From the NCBI GenBank assembly GCA_003313425.1, contig NHZP01000009.1, forward strand, positions 620,001-684,000: a stretch of 64,000 bases of DNA, given 5' to 3'. A program made the position numbers and the translations under genes. Each line of letters begins with the position of its first letter. Positions within the stretch are counted from its first letter, which is position 1. Of the stretch, positions 32,224 through 42,280 are shown in pieces. The notes beneath the pieces were generated by a model, which saw only the letters and a program-made list of their open reading frames with translations, was not told the origin of the DNA and ran no database searches. Origin of the DNA: Pseudopyrenochaeta lycopersici (lineage: Eukaryota > Ascomycota > Dothideomycetes > Pleosporales > Pseudopyrenochaetaceae).

Positions 32224-32585
32224 GGTGGTCTGGGTGTAGGTCCTGTTTGGGTGCTTGTGGCGAGGTTGTGTGTGTTTTGATGTAAGGCGCTTATTATGCA
32301 GCCAGGAGCGGTGTAGAGTCTAAGCTCCAAGGGCGAGAACCGAAAACCTTTGACGTGCCCTAAGAGTTGGATAGACCGGCTCCGCAGCGAAGTTGGCGAT
32401 GACGCCGGTGCAATTGCGGGACATGGCGCTACTGAATTCTGCCACCGAAGGCGGTGAGAGTGACCAAAAAAGTTCCCGTAAAAATCTCAAGCTCCAAGCG
32501 AAAGTTCGAGGGTCCAAGCAGACATTAAATCTACCACCCACTCAAATCCAGTTTTTCCTTCGACTGTTGGGAAAATACCGTCGCC
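32224..32585. promoter_or_regulatory. Shared divergent promoter of GET5 and NOP2
   Basis: Only 362 bp separate the two ATGs. A CRE-like TGACGTG lies at 32351-32357 and an A-rich run (CCAAAAAAG) near 32463. Bidirectional use is inferred from gene layout. Confidence 0.5.
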
Positions 32586-34854
32586 ATGGGTCAAGGACGT
32601 CGCATGAAGAAGCAGGGCATCCCTGAGCCATTGGACGAGTCACTCGTTACACGGAAACGAAAAGATGCGCCGCCTGCACAGGACCCAGAGCGAAAGAAGA
32701 GGAGCAGAACAGCCGCAAAGGAGGCCAAGGCCAAAGCGACACCTCAGAAGAAGGGTGCTGCAGTCAATGGGCCGAAGACAAGAGTCAACGGAAAGCCCGT
32801 AAAGAAATTCGTTCCCCCGCCGCCCTCAGACGATGAAGTCGACATGTCGGATAGCGCCGACGGTATCGACGACCCCGATGTAATGGAAGATGGTTTGGAG
32901 AATTTGAACATTACTGGGCTAGATGCGCTCGGTAGTGCTTCAGAGGACGAGCTTGACGACGATGAGTTTGGAGATTCGGACTCAGATATCGTAGACTCGG
33001 ACACAGAGGTCAGGAAGGCCATGTGGTCAGACGATGAAGGCGACAGTGATATTGAGGAGAAGCTCACGGCGGCGAACATTGAGGGCTTGTCACGAAAACT
33101 CGATATGCAGAAGGCTATTGAAGAGGCCGAGGCACAGGCTGAGCTTGAGGAGAACAATATGCAGACAAACATTGCTGGCGACAGGCCGAAGGTGCTGGAC
33201 GACGAGGAGGAAGAAGGACGTCAAATTTCGAATCTCGTCCCGCAAGACATTCAGCTCCTCCGCACAAGACTGAACGACACGGTCCGAGTACTCGACGACT
33301 TCAAAAACCTAGCCGAGGAGGGCAGGTCAAGAACAGAGTACAGAGCGCAGATGCTGAAGGATATATGTTCCTACTACGGCTACTCTGAGTTTCTCGCCGA
33401 CAAGCTTCTTAACCTCTTTCCTGCCCGCGAAGCCTTCGCCTTCTTCGAAGCCAACGAAACACCACGACCCATTGTCATCCGCACAAACACCCTCCGCACA
33501 CATCGTCGCGAACTTGCACAGGCTCTCATCAACCGTGGCGTACAATTAGAACCTGTGGGCAAGTGGTCGAAAGTCGGTCTGCAAATCTTCGAGTCGCAAG
33601 TACCGCTCGGTGCTACACCAGAGTATCTCGCCGGCCACTACATCCTCCAGGCTGCTTCCTCGTTCCTCCCCGTTATGGCCTTGGCGCCGCAGGAGAATGA
33701 GAGAGTGTTGGATATGACGGCTGCTCCTGGTGGTAAGACGACGCATATTGCTGCGTTGATGAAGAACACTGGATGCATATTCGCCAACGATGCAAACAAG
33801 GATCGTGCTAAGGGTTTGATTGGTAACATTCATCGTCTCGGCGTAAGGAACAGCGTTGTCTGCCACTACTCTGCGCTCGAATTCCCAAGGGTCATGGGCG
33901 GATTTGACCGCGTGTTGCTCGATGCGCCTTGCTCTGGTACTGGTGTCATTGCAAAGGATGCTAGTGTTAAGACTGTACGTGAACCCATTTCGAGATTATT
34001 GAACACAGCTAACATACCCCATAGAACAAAACCGAAGCCGATTTCATGAAGCTACCTCACCTCCAAAAGCAACTGATCCTCTCAGCCATAGACTCTGTAG
34101 ATCACCACAGCAAGACTGGTGGATATATTGTGTACTCAACCTGCTCAGTCACCGTAGAAGAGAACGAACAGGTCGTACAATACGCACTTAACAAGAGGCC
34201 GAATGTCAAGCTTGTGGAGACAGGGCTCACGTTCGGCAAGGAGGGCTTCACGAAGATTGGGGGCAAGACCTTCCATCCTTCATTGAAGGTGAGTTTTCAT
34301 TCTCGAGCTTGAATAATATGTTTGCTAATTGTTACCAGATGACACGAAGGTATTATCCTCACACCTACAATGTCGATGGTTTCTTTGTCGCCAAGTTCAA
34401 GAAAACCGGCCCAACACCACCGAATGCTGTTGGCGCAAACGAAGCTTCCAACGCCAACAAAAGGACTGCAGCCTCAAGAACTACTGAACACGAGGTGGTC
34501 GACAACGCTCCTATTCGTGAGGAGGGCGAAGAGGACGAGTCGGACTTTGGTGGCTTTGATGAGGAAGAAGATGAGAAATACCTTCAGCGGGCGCAGGCGA
34601 AGAGCATGCGTAGGAAGGGTAGGGATCCGAAGGCAGTTGTGCCGAAGGGTGAGAAGAGCGCCAATGGGGCGAAGAAGTCTGAGGAGCGGAAGGAGAAGGA
34701 GAAGAAAGAGAAGAAAGAGAAGAAGAAGGTAGATGACGAGAAGCCAGCTACCAAAGATGTCAAGGTTGCCAAGGCGAACGGTTCAAGCGAGAAGAAGAGT
34801 GGAGATGAGTCTAAAGCGCGGAGAAAAAGTGGAGGAAAGAAGTCCAAAGCATAG
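32586..34854 (+). CDS. nop2: 25S rRNA (cytosine-C5) methyltransferase NOP2
   Basis: Three exons, 32586..33974, 34025..34288 and 34339..34854, give 722 residues. The N-terminal ~230 residues are charged and low-complexity with acidic tracts (DDEFGDSDSDIVDSDTE), as in fungal Nop2. The catalytic module follows: RPIVIRTNTLRTHRREL, the SAM-binding motif I DMTAAPGGKTTHIAALM, motif IV LLDAPCSGTGV with Cys449, and motif VI VYSTCSVTVEENE with the catalytic Cys503. TFHPSLKMTRRYYPHTYNVDG spans the second splice and closes the fold. The C-terminus is a Lys/Glu-rich tail (KEKEKKEKKEKKK) typical of nucleolar proteins. Nop2 methylates cytosine 2870 of 25S rRNA and is essential for 60S subunit assembly in the nucleolus. 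It shares a short divergent promoter with GET5. Confidence 0.97.
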
Positions 34855-36726
34855 TGGTCGAAGCTGTAACATAGCTACTGCTCTGAGGATGGCGAGTCTG
34901 CGCCAGTAATGAGATGCTTCATATCGCAGATATCTCTGCTTCAGGGTCTTACCCTTGAATCAACTGAGCAAGTTGTTCATATACATACATTATGGGATTG
35001 ACAGTTGTTTTTCACTCTGGCATATTCCTTGTGTCCACGAAGCTGGTTGATGGGATTTGACATGTTTCACTGCCGATTATTTGACGCTCCTAATTTCAAC
35101 CCGCATTAATATTCCGAGTGTCTTTCCAACAGATGCACCACGAGATTTAAAGTTTTAGGATTGGGGAAAACTTGTACACATGACTAGATCAATTTCTTTG
35201 CTTATGCCGAAGGACACATTGGGAATTGGATATGAAGTTGAGGTAGGACAAGGAGCCGAATTGTGCAGAGGGTCATGCGGTTCATGCCTGGGTATGAGAA
35301 TCACCACATCACAGCATGCATGCGTGCTGTTGCAGGAAGAGCAACCTCGGAGCTTTGCGTAGGCGCTCGCATTTGCCAGTGGGGCGATCGAGGTGCAAGT
35401 CTACCTCACAGGCGAACCACCGAGCAAATTGAATTTTTCACAGCACCAAATCGTTGCAAACTGGCTGGCCATGCTTGTCCTGACAGGCGGGAGCTTGCGC
35501 GGCTACGGGCACGGGGATACTGCGGAGAGAAGGTCCCGATGTTGTTCCTTCTTCGGGGCTTCTAGCTAACGCACGACGATCCTAGGCTGGCGACGGGTGC
35601 CGTTAGGCTGCGCGACTACTATCAAGAGCCTCCTTAATATGACCGGCAATTCAAAAACATACATGATGGGCAGGTAAATATTGCATGTCCCAGAGACCAA
35701 GCACACACGATAGATGCAACCACCATCAGCACACTCCCGCGATCACCTGGCTCCACTGGTAAGCTTCGGCCATTACTCATACAACAAGCAAGCCGAGGAT
35801 GGGCAGCATAGGCTTATTGGCTCCAGGATCGCTCGGCAAGCACTTAAGCATAGGCATTTACAATCCATCACGGGGCCGCCATCGTGAAAGTTTCTTTCAA
35901 TAGGATTAGCTGAACAAGTGGCGCTGGATGAGGCGTCTGGGGTATGCATGCTCTGAGGTGGATGGGCTTTGTTGTGTTTCACATGGAAAACCGCTGCGAG
36001 AACAGCAATCAGCAATCATACCTGAATGGCCTCACTCTCTCGAGGCACCGCTCCGAACAGCCAGCAGTCGGCCCGCCATGTTTCATACATCGGGACACCA
36101 TCCCAAAACCGTTCGCGCGGGTTGAACTGGAAAAGAAGCTTCTCCATGATCCCCACCGCAATAACGTGCACGCTTCTTGGCTGACGTCTCCACCGCTCAC
36201 GCCAGGCAAAGCCTGAAGGATGCATGCTTTTACATGCTTCGTGCACTGCCCAGCGTCGCTTGGCTCCACCATCCCTGTCCTCCGATCGTCAATCCTTTTG
36301 TCTCGTCTGCCGCTCATGATTCCCATTGGTCAGCGCCGACTCACCATCCAACCACGACACAATGTCGCTGTCGCTCGCCCGCCCTCGACGTAAGTGGTGC
36401 AACGGGCAACGCAGTCCTGGATCTGGGGTACTACCAATCCTAGCGCGTGCTTTGGAGCGGGGCGAGTGTGGTACTTGCAGCATTAGCTCTGGAGACATGA
36501 CCCGGCGATTGGAGACAGCTCATGAGCACGCGGAGGGTCATTTGCTAGAGAACATGGGTATCGTACTATTGGGCGGGGGCCCCGAGCTTGAATGGGGAGG
36601 GGAGCTTGGAGCTAAGTCGTTCAGATAAAGAGCTGTTGCGCGCTGTGTTGGGCGTGATTCATCTCCCACGCTTCACGCTTTCCGCCTTTCTTTCTCGATC
36701 CACTTGACTCTCAGCATAGAGATAAA
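34855..36726. other. Intergenic, upstream region of hexose transporter
   Basis: 1.87 kb without a supported gene. Many overlapping 60-120-codon ORFs appear on both strands with no domain. The proximal 300 bp holds a CreA-like site cluster (separate entry). Confidence 0.5.
36423..36578 (+). promoter_or_regulatory. Cluster of CreA-like (SYGGRG) sites
   Basis: Five plus-strand matches to SYGGRG within 156 bp: CTGGGG 36423-36428, GCGGGG 36457-36462, CTGGAG 36489-36494, GCGGAG 36530-36535 and GCGGGG 36573-36578. They sit 150-300 bp before the hexose transporter ATG. Carbon catabolite control is inferred from position and density. Confidence 0.45.
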
Positions 36727-38771
36727 ATGGGCAAATTCCAGCTGAAGCCACCGGCCGGTGAGGCGGGCAAGGCATGGTGAGATTCGCCATCCATCATGGC
36801 AGCAATCGTGGCTAATAGCTCTCAGGCCGGCCATTGTCATCGGTCTTTTCGTCGCCTTTGGAGGTGTACTCTTCGGGTGAGCAGACTCATGCGTTACCTA
36901 TCAGCCCAGCACTGTCTCATCAATTATCAGATATGACACCGGTACCATCTCAGGTATCCTGGCTATGGACTACTGGAAGAAGGAGTTCAGCACGGAGCCG
37001 GATGGTAGCATTACCGCCTCCCAGGACTCTCTCATCGTGTCGATTCTTTCTGCTGGAACATTCTTCGGTGCTCTTACTGCTGCACCATTTGGTGACTTCT
37101 TCGGTCGCCGTATTGGCCTCATGGTTTCGGCCGGTGTGGTCTTCAATGCAGGAGTAATCATGCAGACGGCCGCGACATCACAACCCTTGTTCATCGCTGG
37201 CCGATTCTTTGCTGGATACGGCGTGGGTCTCATCTCAGCTTTGAGTAAGTCTATTTCGCACTCGACTGTGGTTTTCATTTTGTGAGGTGACGTTGGCGAC
37301 CGTTTCCGGAGATTGCTCCGGCATCCCATCGTCAAGTAGCTTTGCAGTAGTGAGGCTCTGCGGAATGTCGTTAGCTTGGTGCAGGGAGTGCAGCACTAAC
37401 AACAATGTAGTTCCTATGTATCAATCCGAGACGGCGCCAAAATGGATCCGCGGAACTATTGTAGGAGCTTACCAGCTCGCTATTACAATCGGTCTTTTCT
37501 TGGCAGCTATTGTCAACAACGCGACCAAGAACCGCCAAGACTCGGGCTCCTACCGCATCCCGATCGCACTCCAGTTTCTATGGTCCATTATTCTTGTTGT
37601 TGGGTAAGCAACCTTTCCACGGTCAAGAACGGTTGGTGCTGACGATGTATCAGTCTGATCTTCCTTCCCGAGACCCCACGCTATCTCATCAAGATGGACA
37701 AGTATGATAAGGCTGCGCACTCTCTGGGCAAGCTTCGACGCTTGCCGATCGATCACCCAGCTATCATTGAGGAGCTGAACGAAGTTCAAGCCAATCATCT
37801 CTACGAAATGTCTCTTGGCAAGTCTACATACATCGAGTGCTTCAAGGGAACTCTAGGCAAGCGCCTTTTGACCGGATGCCTTCTCCAATCGCTGCAGCAG
37901 TTGACTGGTGTAAACTTCATCTTCTGTAAGTGTACCACGTTCTTTCCATTACCGAGGTGCCTAGCTGACCGTGATTTTCAGACTACGGAACACAATACTT
38001 CCAGAATGCCGGCTTCCAAAACCCATTCATCATCCAAGTCATCACCAACTCCGTCAATGTAGCATCCACATTCCCAGGCCTCTACATGGTTGAAAAACTT
38101 GGTCGTCGCAACTTGCTCCTTCTCGGAGCCATCGGCATGTGCGTGTGCCAATATATTGTTGCCATCACAGGAACTGTCGCCGGTACCACGGATCTTCCAG
38201 CTCAGAAGGCCGCCATTGCTTTCGTGTGCATCTACATCTTCTTCTTTGCCAGCTCTTGGGGCCCAGTAGCATGGGTTGTCACTGGTGAACTGTTCCCGTT
38301 GAAGGTACGCGCAAAGTGTCTGTCCATGACCACAGCCAGCAATTGGCTCCTGAACTGGGCGATCGCCTACTCGACACCCTACATGGTCGACGAAGACCAC
38401 GCAAATCTTCAGTCCAAGGTTTTCTTCGTCTGGGGAAGCTTCTGCTTCGTCTGCATTGCTTTTGTGTAAGTTTTCTTCTGAGTCACTCCACTCTTTTTTC
38501 TCCCAGTATGAGTACTTATAAAATTCGCAGTTGGTTCATGATCTATGAGACCAAAGGCCTCTCCCTCGAACAAGTCGATGAGCTCTACGGCGTCGTCAGT
38601 AAGGCCTGGAAATCAAAGTCTTTCGTGCCTCAAATCCACTTCGCCGAGGTCGACCAGGAGACCCAGCGCCACATGTCCCTCACCGACATTGCGGCTGGCC
38701 AGGAGCGCAAGAGGAGCGTCCAGCACGATGAGGCTGCCATCCCTCCTCCACAAGTTGGAGAGAAGGCCTAA
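36727..38771 (+). CDS. MFS hexose transporter (RCO3/HXT type)
   Basis: Seven exons, 36727..36776, 36826..36876, 36931..37244, 37411..37603, 37654..37925, 37982..38465 and 38531..38771, give 534 residues with all phases consistent. Sugar-porter landmarks occur in order: GLFVAFGGVLFGYDTGTISG in TM1, GDFFGRRIGL after TM2, QSETAPKWIRG, PETPRYL after TM6, QSLQQLTGVNF in TM7, YYGTQYFQNAG, VEKLGRRNLLLLG, and WVVTGELFPLKVRAKC near TM10. The ending IYETKGLSLEQVDELYG is the standard sugar-porter C-terminal motif. The GVLFGYDTGTISGILAMDYW start matches the RCO-3-like glucose transporters/sensors of filamentous fungi, so glucose or another hexose at the plasma membrane is the likely substrate; exact specificity is not readable. 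The cytosolic tail is ~70 residues, too short for a classical Snf3/Rgt2 sensor. A CreA-like site cluster lies upstream. The fourth intron slot (37245-37410) is 166 bp, long for this window, with an ACTAAC branch site. Confidence 0.95.
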
Positions 38772-39844
38772 ATTCTTGTTGTTAACTTTGGAAAACATAA
38801 CTTACAAATTAAAAAGAGGAGCTGCTGCTATCGAATGCGGGGGACGTTGACGTAATGTGAATATTTGACAAATCTGACGAATGAGTTAATGGCAGTGCCT
38901 TATTGGCAGGGAAATTTGGACGAGATGTATTACAGTTTGGATATATTGAATTGTCAGTCGTTGAATACTCCCAATTGTTGAAATGGAATTCTGTCAAGTT
39001 GGTGTCTTTACCAAGATTTGCCCTCGAATCTGTATCGTCTGTGATAGGCTTAATGCCTCCTCCACCGGCTTGTCTTTCCCTCTTTTTCTACTTTCTGCAA
39101 AAGATCGAGTGCGTGCAGATGTCCACAGGATCGGCTCCGGGTCATTCAAGTATCCGGTCCATTTCGAGCTTAGTCGATCTTTGCCAGTCATGTGCTTCCA
39201 GACGCCTCGTTGGCCGATGGAAGTAGCTGGACGGTGACGGTATGATGGTTTATTGTAAGAGCTTGGGCTGTTGACATTGAGTTGTTGGATGTTGAGACCG
39301 ATAGTGTGCCAGTGATTGGGATATCAATAACTACCTTGTAAACAGCGTGTTTTCAAGGTTTGGAAGATGCATCCCGCTCACTACATTTTTCCTAATTAGT
39401 CTCTACATACCACGGCGATTTTCAATAAAAAGAAATAGGCTTTTCAACCGGTCACAGTGAGTCATGCACGATTGCAAAGTCATAGAAACTAAGATTTCAG
39501 GTTCTGAATGTATTCAATTCAAATACCTATTTCTATCTAGAGCGGAACAATAAATGTTTAGCAATATAGTGATCAAATCATCCAAGAGGCAGGAGACTTT
39601 TTCAACTGTATCCTAGCTCGGAAAAGCATGAAGTTTCCAGAGGCATGAAGTCATTGAACCAAATGTGAAGCTAACTTCTCAGCAGTCATCAGCCTTGACA
39701 TTCTGAAGCATTATTCGTAGCATGGTGGTTAAGATACATTTTGCCGAACTGAGGTTGGCGGTCATGCATGTGCTACGGAAACAGACAGTGTGCGAGCCAC
39801 TGAGAGCACACTCGTAGTCTTACGATGCTGATTCATAGCAACCT
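38772..39844. other. Convergent intergenic region, AT-rich
   Basis: About 1.07 kb between the 3' ends of the transporter and the next minus-strand gene. ORFs near 38903-39237 show no domain. Confidence 0.5.
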
Positions 39845-42280
39845 CTAGGCAAAAGGGTCTCCAAGGCCAACCTGAGCACCATCTTTGTCATCCTCCTCGT
39901 GCTTTGGCTGGAACTGAAGCCTTATGTCTTCGCTCAAATCGTCGACGTTGTGATGCGTATAGTCACGAGGACCCTGGGGGTTGAAGGCTCCATTCTGACG
40001 TAGAGATGAGTTCAGAAGGTTGGAGACGGTGAGCTCTGCACGAGTTGGTCGCGGTGGCGTGAATGGTGTAAAAGATTGGATGGTAGATACGCCGTTGGGA
40101 GTGGTATACGCATCGAGGATACCGTTATACGCAATATTATCGGCGGTCAGCGTGTCATCGAAAGGGTTGAATAAAGGAGCGCTGACCGGAGTGCCAGAAT
40201 TAGTGTTATGGGTATACATAGAGTTCGTAATAGGAGTGGTTGGGACCGTGCTAGAAACAGAGTTTCCGTGCCAGCCATAGAAGCTGGAAGCATCCGAGGT
40301 GGTGTCAGCTCCCTGTAATTGGGTAGAAAACGTAGTCGCTGGATTATGTTCTGGATTGAAGATGTTAGGATCCATAGCATGTTTGTGCTCGTGCCAGTGG
40401 TTGTCAATGATCTGAGTCTTCCTCTTGCACAACTTCGTGTCAGAAAACGGACTATTTTCTGGTTCGAATTGTCGGAGGGTGGAACGACTAGGATCAGGAA
40501 TGCTTTTATTCGTGAGGCCACTGAATTTGTGGCCTGTATCGCCTTGGTCAGCTATGCCAGCAACGGTAACGTCCTGAGTGGCGGAACCATGAGCATGGCC
40601 CATCCAAGGCTCATATGGACTGAAATCGGGGCCCTGGAACTGTAAATGCGCGGCAACTGGGGTTGGTAGGAAGCCAGTGTCCATATTCGTGGTCCACATG
40701 GTCATGCCATGATTGCTATCGTTGGCATTCGGGAATTCAATCCCTTGCATCACGTCGTTGCCGAAATTGTCATGAGCATCCTCCATGACTTCACCATCGT
40801 CTTCATCAGTGTCGCCAGAAATAGTATCAGTCAGCATAGTAGCTTTGCCTGTGCGAATGCGCTGCTGCTGATAAGACGGCCTTCTAAATTTGAGTGGTGC
40901 TTCTAAGTGTTTCCTATCAGCCTCACGGTAGGCTCGCTTGAGCTTGATGAAGAAAGTCTGATGACATTCCTGGCGGGTGGGCTTCTTCTTCGGCAACATA
41001 TTGTTGACAAGAGAAGAATCCTGGACATGCTTCGCGTTAGCACTTAATGCTGAGGAAGAAGAATTTTGCCTTTTCCGAGTCCACGCCATTTTCAACAATG
41101 GAATTTGGTTGCCTTCGTCAATTTGCTTTGCACGTAGCTTCAAAATGGCTTGCTGCAAGGCGCCGGCTGTACAGCTGTTGCCGACGACCTGGGCGGCTTG
41201 ATTGAACGGGATTCTCAGACCATTCTCGCCACAGGCCCAGACAATCCCGAGGGCAACATTCTTCCAGTCGTTGTCGCTCCATTTGAGTAGTTTAGGACGC
41301 GGCTGGCGTGACTTTCGAGGAACGCCGTCTTTGTTAAGTTTTGGGGCTTTGGACGTGCGGTCCTCATAGTCGCTCTCCCCGTATTCACTGTCGCCTGCAG
41401 GGATGGCACTGATTTCATTATCGATGGCGACCTCATCTTTGACATGCGCATCTTCGCTAAGATAATCCTCATACCTGGCAGCTTGGACTCCGCTGTGAAG
41501 ATGACCATCAGTAGTGTCGTTTGAATGGTTTACGTCAGAAGGACCACCTGCATTGTCGCCAATAGGATCCTCGACATTAAGACCAGCATGTGAGCTGTGC
41601 TCACGAGAATATAAGCCATCGTATGGATTACCCAAGTGTTCATTGAACATGTGGCGGTTCTGTCGAGCTGCGAACACGTTCATTCGCGGCGCGTTCGGGT
41701 ACGATGGAGGGAAAAGTAGGTCTGTATCATAACCGTGAAGATGGAGACGGTTCTGATCGCCGAGAGTCTCATACCCCCGGCTAGGTGTGCTGTCCCAATC
41801 TTGGCCGATGTTGGTGATAGATGATGACTGGCTGTTGCGTAGCAGGGACCTGTTATGGTCGATGTGCTTACGAAGCGGCTCAAGTGAAATGCCGACCGAA
41901 CGGCTGTCTACGGACTGAGGGCGGGAGACAAGCTCCTCATGCAACCCGGCAATTCTGCTGTTAATAGACGGATTGCCATATTCCGTATATAAGAAGCCAC
42001 CTTGGTCACCACCCTGCTTCATACTCGCGACTGGGGTACGACTGTTGCCATCGCGCACACGTTTTGACGGTATGGAAGATGCCATACAGCCCATAGCTGT
42101 CGTGGCGGACGTCTTCGTCGATGTCTTTCTGGACTTCGGCTTGGGTTGAGGCTTTGGCTTTGGCTTTGGCTTTGGCTTTGCCTTCGTGGATTTGGTTGAC
42201 TTCTTGATTGGGGTATAGGACTCATCGTCGCTTTCACTGAGACTGATTGTGTTGAGTTTGTTGTCGTGGAAAGGAGGCAT
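39845..42280 (-). CDS. Uncharacterized nuclear-looking protein with Trp-rich helical domain
   Basis: Single-exon ORF of 811 residues from ATG 42280 (an upstream in-frame GTG at 42325 is not a credible start). The N-terminus has a Lys-Pro repeat encoded by a hexanucleotide repeat and flanked by basic residues, resembling a nuclear-localization or DNA-contact tail. Around residues 330-410 lies the only clearly folded block: LLKWSDNDWKNVALGIVWAC, then NGLRIPFNQAAQVVG, then a helix with ALQQAILKLRAKQ and MAWTRK. The spaced Trp residues recall Myb/SANT-like helices, but I cannot assign a family with confidence. A second basic block (KKKPTRQECHQTFFIKLKR) follows near residue 445. The remainder is polar, Asp/Asn/Thr-rich and probably disordered. 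A chromatin or transcription role is inference only. Its upstream side faces an ~18-kb gene-poor stretch. Confidence 0.8.
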   Translation of the reverse strand: MPPFHDNKLNTISLSESDDESYTPIKKSTKSTKAKPKPKPKPKPQPKPKSRKTSTKTSATTAMGCMASSIPSKRVRDGNSRTPVASMKQGGDQGGFLYTEYGNPSINSRIAGLHEELVSRPQSVDSRSVGISLEPLRKHIDHNRSLLRNSQSSSITNIGQDWDSTPSRGYETLGDQNRLHLHGYDTDLLFPPSYPNAPRMNVFAARQNRHMFNEHLGNPYDGLYSREHSSHAGLNVEDPIGDNAGGPSDVNHSNDTTDGHLHSGVQAARYEDYLSEDAHVKDEVAIDNEISAIPAGDSEYGESDYEDRTSKAPKLNKDGVPRKSRQPRPKLLKWSDNDWKNVALGIVWACGENGLRIPFNQAAQVVGNSCTAGALQQAILKLRAKQIDEGNQIPLLKMAWTRKRQNSSSSALSANAKHVQDSSLVNNMLPKKKPTRQECHQTFFIKLKRAYREADRKHLEAPLKFRRPSYQQQRIRTGKATMLTDTISGDTDEDDGEVMEDAHDNFGNDVMQGIEFPNANDSNHGMTMWTTNMDTGFLPTPVAAHLQFQGPDFSPYEPWMGHAHGSATQDVTVAGIADQGDTGHKFSGLTNKSIPDPSRSTLRQFEPENSPFSDTKLCKRKTQIIDNHWHEHKHAMDPNIFNPEHNPATTFSTQLQGADTTSDASSFYGWHGNSVSSTVPTTPITNSMYTHNTNSGTPVSAPLFNPFDDTLTADNIAYNGILDAYTTPNGVSTIQSFTPFTPPRPTRAELTVSNLLNSSLRQNGAFNPQGPRDYTHHNVDDLSEDIRLQFQPKHEEDDKDGAQVGLGDPFA
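42150..42179 (+). repeat. (GGCTTT)5 hexanucleotide repeat, coding
   Basis: Five perfect copies of GGCTTT inside the 811-residue gene; on the coding strand they encode alternating Lys-Pro. Copy number may vary between strains. Confidence 0.9.
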
